Part shown: positions 7,120 through 9,138 of the stretch, in pieces
Numbering within the stretch: the first letter of the stretch is position 1
Layout of the letters: each line of letters starts with the position of its first letter
Assembly (NCBI GenBank): GCA_020056155.1
Contig: JAGVII010000036.1
Location: 1-9,138 of the forward strand
Direction: 5' to 3'
DNA: 9,138 nucleotides
Origin: Afipia sp.
GTDB taxonomy: Bacteria; Pseudomonadota; Alphaproteobacteria; Rhizobiales; Xanthobacteraceae
Translations under genes and position numbers: made by a program
Notes under the pieces: model-generated
Told to the model about the DNA's origin: nothing
What the model saw: the letters and a program-made list of their open reading frames with translations, nothing else
Database searches by the model: none

Positions 7120-7128
7120 TTGGCACAG
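7118..7128. promoter_or_regulatory. Candidate integrase arm site, left end
   Basis: TTTGGCACAGA matches the two TGGCACAAA motifs at the other end of the element (8925-8936 and 8945-8956). Short repeated sites at tens of bases from each core are what tyrosine integrases use as arm-type binding sites. The assignment is by position and repetition only. Confidence 0.4.
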
Positions 7129-7192
7129 ATAGGGTTCTGCCCCCACTGACAACGCACGTTTTTTCGTTTCGATTGGAACACGCTTTTGGAAT

Positions 7193-7318
7193 GTTACTCG
7201 CGAGGTAACCCCAAAGTTTCACGAAGGTTACAAAGCTTTTCGGTTACCCGCGAAGTAACCCTAGGTTTCACGAAAGTTACACGCCTCTCGGACCTGCGAG
7301 GCAATCTTCGCGAAGTAA
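7193..7318. repeat. Array of five related imperfect palindromes (iteron-like)
   Basis: Five related 16-18 bp units occur: GTTACTCGCGAGGTAAC (7193-7209), GTTTCACGAAGGTTAC (7216-7231), GTTACCCGCGAAGTAAC (7243-7259), GTTTCACGAAAGTTAC (7265-7280) and a degenerate unit ending TTCGCGAAGTAA (7307-7318). Units 1-2 and 3-4 form a two-fold repeat with a 50-bp period. Each unit has GTTAC/GTAAC-like arms around a CG-containing centre, and units 2 and 4 lie inverted relative to the others. The array is non-coding, between the attachment site and the terminator of the AIPR-like gene. It looks like a multi-site protein-binding region, such as replication iterons, excisionase/integrase sites or operators. 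Confidence 0.75.
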
Positions 7319-7358
7319 AAATGGCAGGAGCACCTCGGGGGTCGCTCCTGCCATTTTT
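7317..7358 (-). terminator. Strong intrinsic terminator of the AIPR-like gene
   Basis: A perfect 15-bp stem (AAAAATGGCAGGAGC, 7317-7331, with GCTCCTGCCATTTTT, 7344-7358) encloses a 12-base loop. It starts four bases after the stop of the minus-strand gene. The A/T ends of the stem give a T-run on both strands, so it can work in both directions and shields the gene from the flanking repeats. Confidence 0.9.
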
Positions 7359-7362
7359 CTTG

Positions 7363-8574
7363 TTATGCGGATTTCGCCTTCGCCTTCGACATAAGATCGC
7401 GGAACGCTACAGTTTGGTGCAGAGTATCCCAATGAGTGCGGCTCTTTCCGATCGCATTGGAATTGCCACCTAACTCATTGCTTCGCTCGAAAGTCTTACG
7501 GACCAGCTCGGTAGCAGCTTCCTTCCAACGCAATTGGACAGCCTCAAAACCTCCGCGCCATCGATAGTTGCCATCTTCATCAGACTCGACCATCCACCTG
7601 AATGCAGCCAACAAGGGATAAAGTGCGCCAGTCTGCAGACGCCTCTTGGCTTGCTTGTCGATGAAAATGAAGTTGAAATTTGGCGTTCTCGAATTATCGT
7701 TTTTCGTATCCATGATGTTCAACGCACCAGCTTTGCCGCCCGTCTTATTGTGAACGAGCGCAAATTCTGACTGGATGGTGTCATGAAGGACCAAGATATC
7801 CTTCATGATAGGGCGCAGCCTCAGATATCCCGCACCGTTGTTGTTCTCGAAATCCTTTCGGAACTGGTCAAGTGCCTTCGACTTCTTCTCGTACGCCTCA
7901 ATTGGATGGTTCGAGCCGTCATTCGGGTATCTGCCGATATCGAAGCAAGTAAGCAAGCTAACAAGGTCGCGGGCGTCATACTCGCCCTGGTCGTTTTCGC
8001 TCCACGCGATCTTGGAAAAGTATGACTCACCTTCAAGTGTATCTTTGATCCAGTCGAAGTAACCCGCGAGATCATCAAGGGACATATCTTCGACTTGCAG
8101 TGCCGTATTCAAGCCGCCGGCGATTTCAGGAAGCCAAGCATTCGGCACCCCAGTACGGACTTCAACTTTCACATACTGGCTCGGCGGAATTGATCCGTCC
8201 TGGATTCTCTTCACAATCAAATCGAGCGTATGCCCCCCGTTGAGGACACCGTGATACTCTGCATCCGGCAGGTTAATTTCGAAATGGTCATCAGCAATAC
8301 GCACGACTGAGTGCGCATTAATGGCGATGCCCAAATTCTTGAGATGAAAAGAGTTTGCCAAGCAATCCACATTCATCAAGCTCTCGTCCACCTTTTTGTA
8401 GACTTGCTTGCGAGTATTAGGATTGCGTGCGTTGGGACCGTAAGAAAGCCCATCTACGAGCGTTCCGGCTGGAACCCAAAAAATATGATGGTAGATGGCG
8501 GGATCGGTAGTGAATACCGGATCGGGCAGGCGCCGAGCATACGCAGGGCGCAAGACGAGCTTGGTGATCGTCAT
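7363..8574 (-). CDS. AIPR-like (abortive infection phage resistance) protein
   Basis: The protein has 403 residues and is probably cytoplasmic, with no signal or membrane segment. The middle resembles the AIPR family (PF10592): FHLKNLGIAINAHSV (76-90), the signature GVLNGGHTLDLI (109-120; AIPR proteins usually have N-G-x-Q-T, here N-G-G-H-T), and IAGGLNTALQVEDMSLDDLAGYFDWI (151-176), matching the 'LNTS.QV.D.SL' region of that family. The protein is shorter than many AIPR proteins, and no separate nuclease domain can be recognised. The family name comes from phage-resistance genes; its biochemical action is unclear. The ATG at 8574 is preceded by AGGAG at 6-base spacing, so the start is firm. 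It is the only convincing gene of the 1961-bp tRNA-borne element and has its own terminator, which suits a self-contained defence cargo. It could alternatively be a regulator of the element. Confidence 0.72.
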   Translation of the reverse strand: MTITKLVLRPAYARRLPDPVFTTDPAIYHHIFWVPAGTLVDGLSYGPNARNPNTRKQVYKKVDESLMNVDCLANSFHLKNLGIAINAHSVVRIADDHFEINLPDAEYHGVLNGGHTLDLIVKRIQDGSIPPSQYVKVEVRTGVPNAWLPEIAGGLNTALQVEDMSLDDLAGYFDWIKDTLEGESYFSKIAWSENDQGEYDARDLVSLLTCFDIGRYPNDGSNHPIEAYEKKSKALDQFRKDFENNNGAGYLRLRPIMKDILVLHDTIQSEFALVHNKTGGKAGALNIMDTKNDNSRTPNFNFIFIDKQAKRRLQTGALYPLLAAFRWMVESDEDGNYRWRGGFEAVQLRWKEAATELVRKTFERSNELGGNSNAIGKSRTHWDTLHQTVAFRDLMSKAKAKSA

Positions 8575-8580
8575 CGTAGT

Positions 8581-8585
8581 CTCCT
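8581..8585 (-). promoter_or_regulatory. Ribosome binding site of the AIPR-like gene
   Basis: AGGAG on the minus strand lies six bases before the ATG at 8574. It fixes the start of that gene. Confidence 0.85.
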
Positions 8586-8658
8586 GTTAGGTGCCGCCTC
8601 TAGCGACCCTCATGTTGCATCGCGCGGTAATCCAACCGCCGATTCGAAAAGTATGTCT

Positions 8659-8690
8659 GATCCGCGAGGATCCTTCAATCAATAATTGAA
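8659..8690. promoter_or_regulatory. Two adjacent palindromes upstream of the AIPR-like gene
   Basis: GATCC-GCGA-GGATC (8659-8672) lies directly beside TTCAAT-CAATA-ATTGAA (8674-8690). Both are perfect dyads, in the AT-rich leader 85-116 bp before the AIPR-like start codon, where a promoter is expected. They are possible operator sites for control of the defence gene. Confidence 0.4.
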
Positions 8691-8861
8691 ATGAGAATTG
8701 ATTGGTTCACTGCATTCACGCCACGCGTGCAATGGGTGGGCTGGCATGAGCAGCCTGGCACCCTTCAGCCAAAGGGTTCTGAGCTGCAGGCGGAGCGTCT
8801 CCGGCACCGCAGCCTGCTCTGCTAGTCGGAGAATGGATCGCGAGTCATACGTGACATCCAC
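8679..8861 (-). CDS. Possible small protein of unknown function (60 aa)
   Basis: This small open frame upstream of the AIPR-like gene runs in the same direction and ends 104 bp before it. The product is Leu/Arg-rich and mostly helical in character (SILRLAEQAAVPETLRLQLRTLW) with no recognised domain. The ATG has only a weak GGTGG directly upstream. Codon use is compatible with real coding but the frame is too short to be decisive. It may be a small element-encoded protein or a chance frame. It overlaps the palindrome at 8674-8690. Confidence 0.25.
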   Translation of the reverse strand: MDVTYDSRSILRLAEQAAVPETLRLQLRTLWLKGARLLMPAHPLHAWRECSEPINSHFNY

Positions 8862-8894
8862 CGTGAAGCGAGAACGGTCGCCAGACTAGAGTCC

Positions 8895-8915
8895 TTTGTC
8901 GAAAACGCTGACAAA
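8895..8915. repeat. Inverted repeat near the right end of the element
   Basis: TTTGTC and GACAAA form a perfect 6-bp dyad with a 9-base spacer, 10 bp from the TGGCACAAA motifs. It is probably part of the right-end recombination region, or an operator. Confidence 0.35.
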
Positions 8916-8924
8916 TCCAGAACG

Positions 8925-8956
8925 AAATGGCACAAATTGGAAAAAATTGGCACAAA
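8925..8956. promoter_or_regulatory. Pair of candidate integrase arm sites, right end
   Basis: AAATGGCACAAA (8925-8936) and AATTGGCACAAA (8945-8956) are direct repeats exactly 20 bp apart, two helical turns, about 45-75 bp inside the right attachment site. A third copy of the core is at 7118-7128 near the left end, in the same orientation. The arrangement fits arm-type binding sites of a tyrosine integrase. Confidence 0.5.
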
Positions 8957-8999
8957 CGAACAGACCGTCTTTTTCGTAAGCCAATGATTATACTGGGGA

Positions 9000-9047
9000 A
9001 AATGGTCGGAGCGAGAGGATTTGAACCTCCGACCCCTAGTCCCCCAG
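9000..9047 (-). repeat. Proximal attachment site within tRNA-Pro
   Basis: This is the right copy of the 48-bp perfect repeat (see 7039-7086). It is the 3' part of the intact tRNA-Pro gene plus three bases, so integration left the tRNA gene whole. Confidence 0.88.
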
Positions 9048-9080
9048 ACTAGTGCGCTAACCGGGCTGCGCTACGCTCCG
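9003..9080 (-). tRNA. tRNA-Pro (anticodon GGG)
   Basis: The 78-base gene, read on the minus strand, folds fully. The acceptor stem is CGGAGCG/CGCTCCG (9080-9074 with 9013-9007). The D arm is GCGC-loop-GCGC with GG in the loop. The anticodon arm CTAGT-CTGGGGG-ACTAG has anticodon GGG (reads CCC and CCU). A 5-base variable loop follows, then the T arm GGAGG-TTCAAAT-CCTCT, discriminator A, and CCA encoded at 9005-9003. It is the integration target of the adjacent element. Confidence 0.96.
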
Positions 9081-9138
9081 AACCGTGCCAAGAGGCCCCG
9101 ATCCTGTAGCCTCCTTCAGGCCACCGCGCAAGAAGGGG

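Larger units (their letters stand above)
7039..9047. mobile_element. 1961-bp tRNA-Pro-integrated micro-island
   Basis: The element is bounded by a perfect 48-bp direct repeat, so one copy of the repeat plus the interior is 1961 bp. The repeat is the 3' part of the tRNA-Pro gene from the anticodon loop to CCA, the classic target of tyrosine integrases. The right copy completes a functional tRNA, and the left copy is the displaced host end. Inside are one AIPR-like gene, its terminator, an array of palindromes, and TGGCACA motifs near both ends. By eye the interior is more AT-rich than the flanks. No integrase, excisionase, replication or packaging gene is visible, so it is either a deletion remnant or is mobilised in trans. 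Confidence 0.8.

Noticed and set aside
6984..7181. Minus-strand open frame through the displaced tRNA end
   Set aside because: The peptide is the usual artefact of translating a tRNA 3' end; no domain and no ribosome site.
7193..7318. A CRISPR array
   Set aside because: Units are 16-18 bp, imperfect, alternate in orientation and are separated by 6-20 bp; there are no uniform spacers and no cas genes.
8881..8889. CCAGACTAG, also found in the tRNA anticodon arm (9044-9052), as a further attachment fragment
   Set aside because: Only 9 bp match and the match does not extend; chance similarity is likely.

Overview
The window looks chromosomal and alphaproteobacterial, most likely from a sphingomonad. 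The evidence is a MerR-type regulator of the kind found next to ihfA in that group, GC-rich coding with TTG and GTG starts, and an HPr-rel-A type gene set. This assignment rests on recognised protein families and gene order, not on any search.

Layout. A MerR-family regulator (3-656, +) enters from the left edge, and an intact tRNA-Pro(GGG) gene (9003-9080, -) sits at the right edge. The 8.3 kb between them look accessory and form two blocks. Block 1 (about 811-6960) is a carbohydrate/peptide-modification-like locus. On the minus strand a translationally coupled operon encodes a PqqD-like protein (4710-5147), an HprK-related kinase (3721-4710) and a family 2 glycosyltransferase (3017-3724). 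After a 304-bp gap comes a large fusion of glycosyltransferase, coiled coil and six-bladed beta-propeller (811-2712). Divergent from the operon, on the plus strand, is a NTP_transf_5-type nucleotidyltransferase with an extra C-terminal beta-rich domain (about 5304-6860). A short broken copy of the fusion glycosyltransferase (about 6905-6953) lies beyond it.

Block 2 (7039-9047) is a very small genetic element. A 48-bp perfect direct repeat, made of the 3' part of the tRNA-Pro gene, brackets exactly one period of 1961 bp. The element carries one convincing gene, an AIPR-like (abortive infection) protein on the minus strand with a strong terminator. It also has an array of about five related imperfect palindromes and three TGGCACA motifs just inside the two ends that resemble integrase arm sites. 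No integrase gene is visible. It is either a decayed island or a minimal, trans-mobilised satellite-like defence element.

How the parts may work together. In block 1 the PqqD-like chaperone, HprK-like kinase and nucleotidyltransferase match the conserved HPr-rel-A set, whose biochemical role is not established; the two glycosyltransferases suggest a link to a surface glycan or a glycosylated product. Block 2 is independent of block 1 and arrived by tRNA-directed site-specific recombination. The most notable signals are the micro-island with its repeat array and the unusual glycosyltransferase-propeller fusion.
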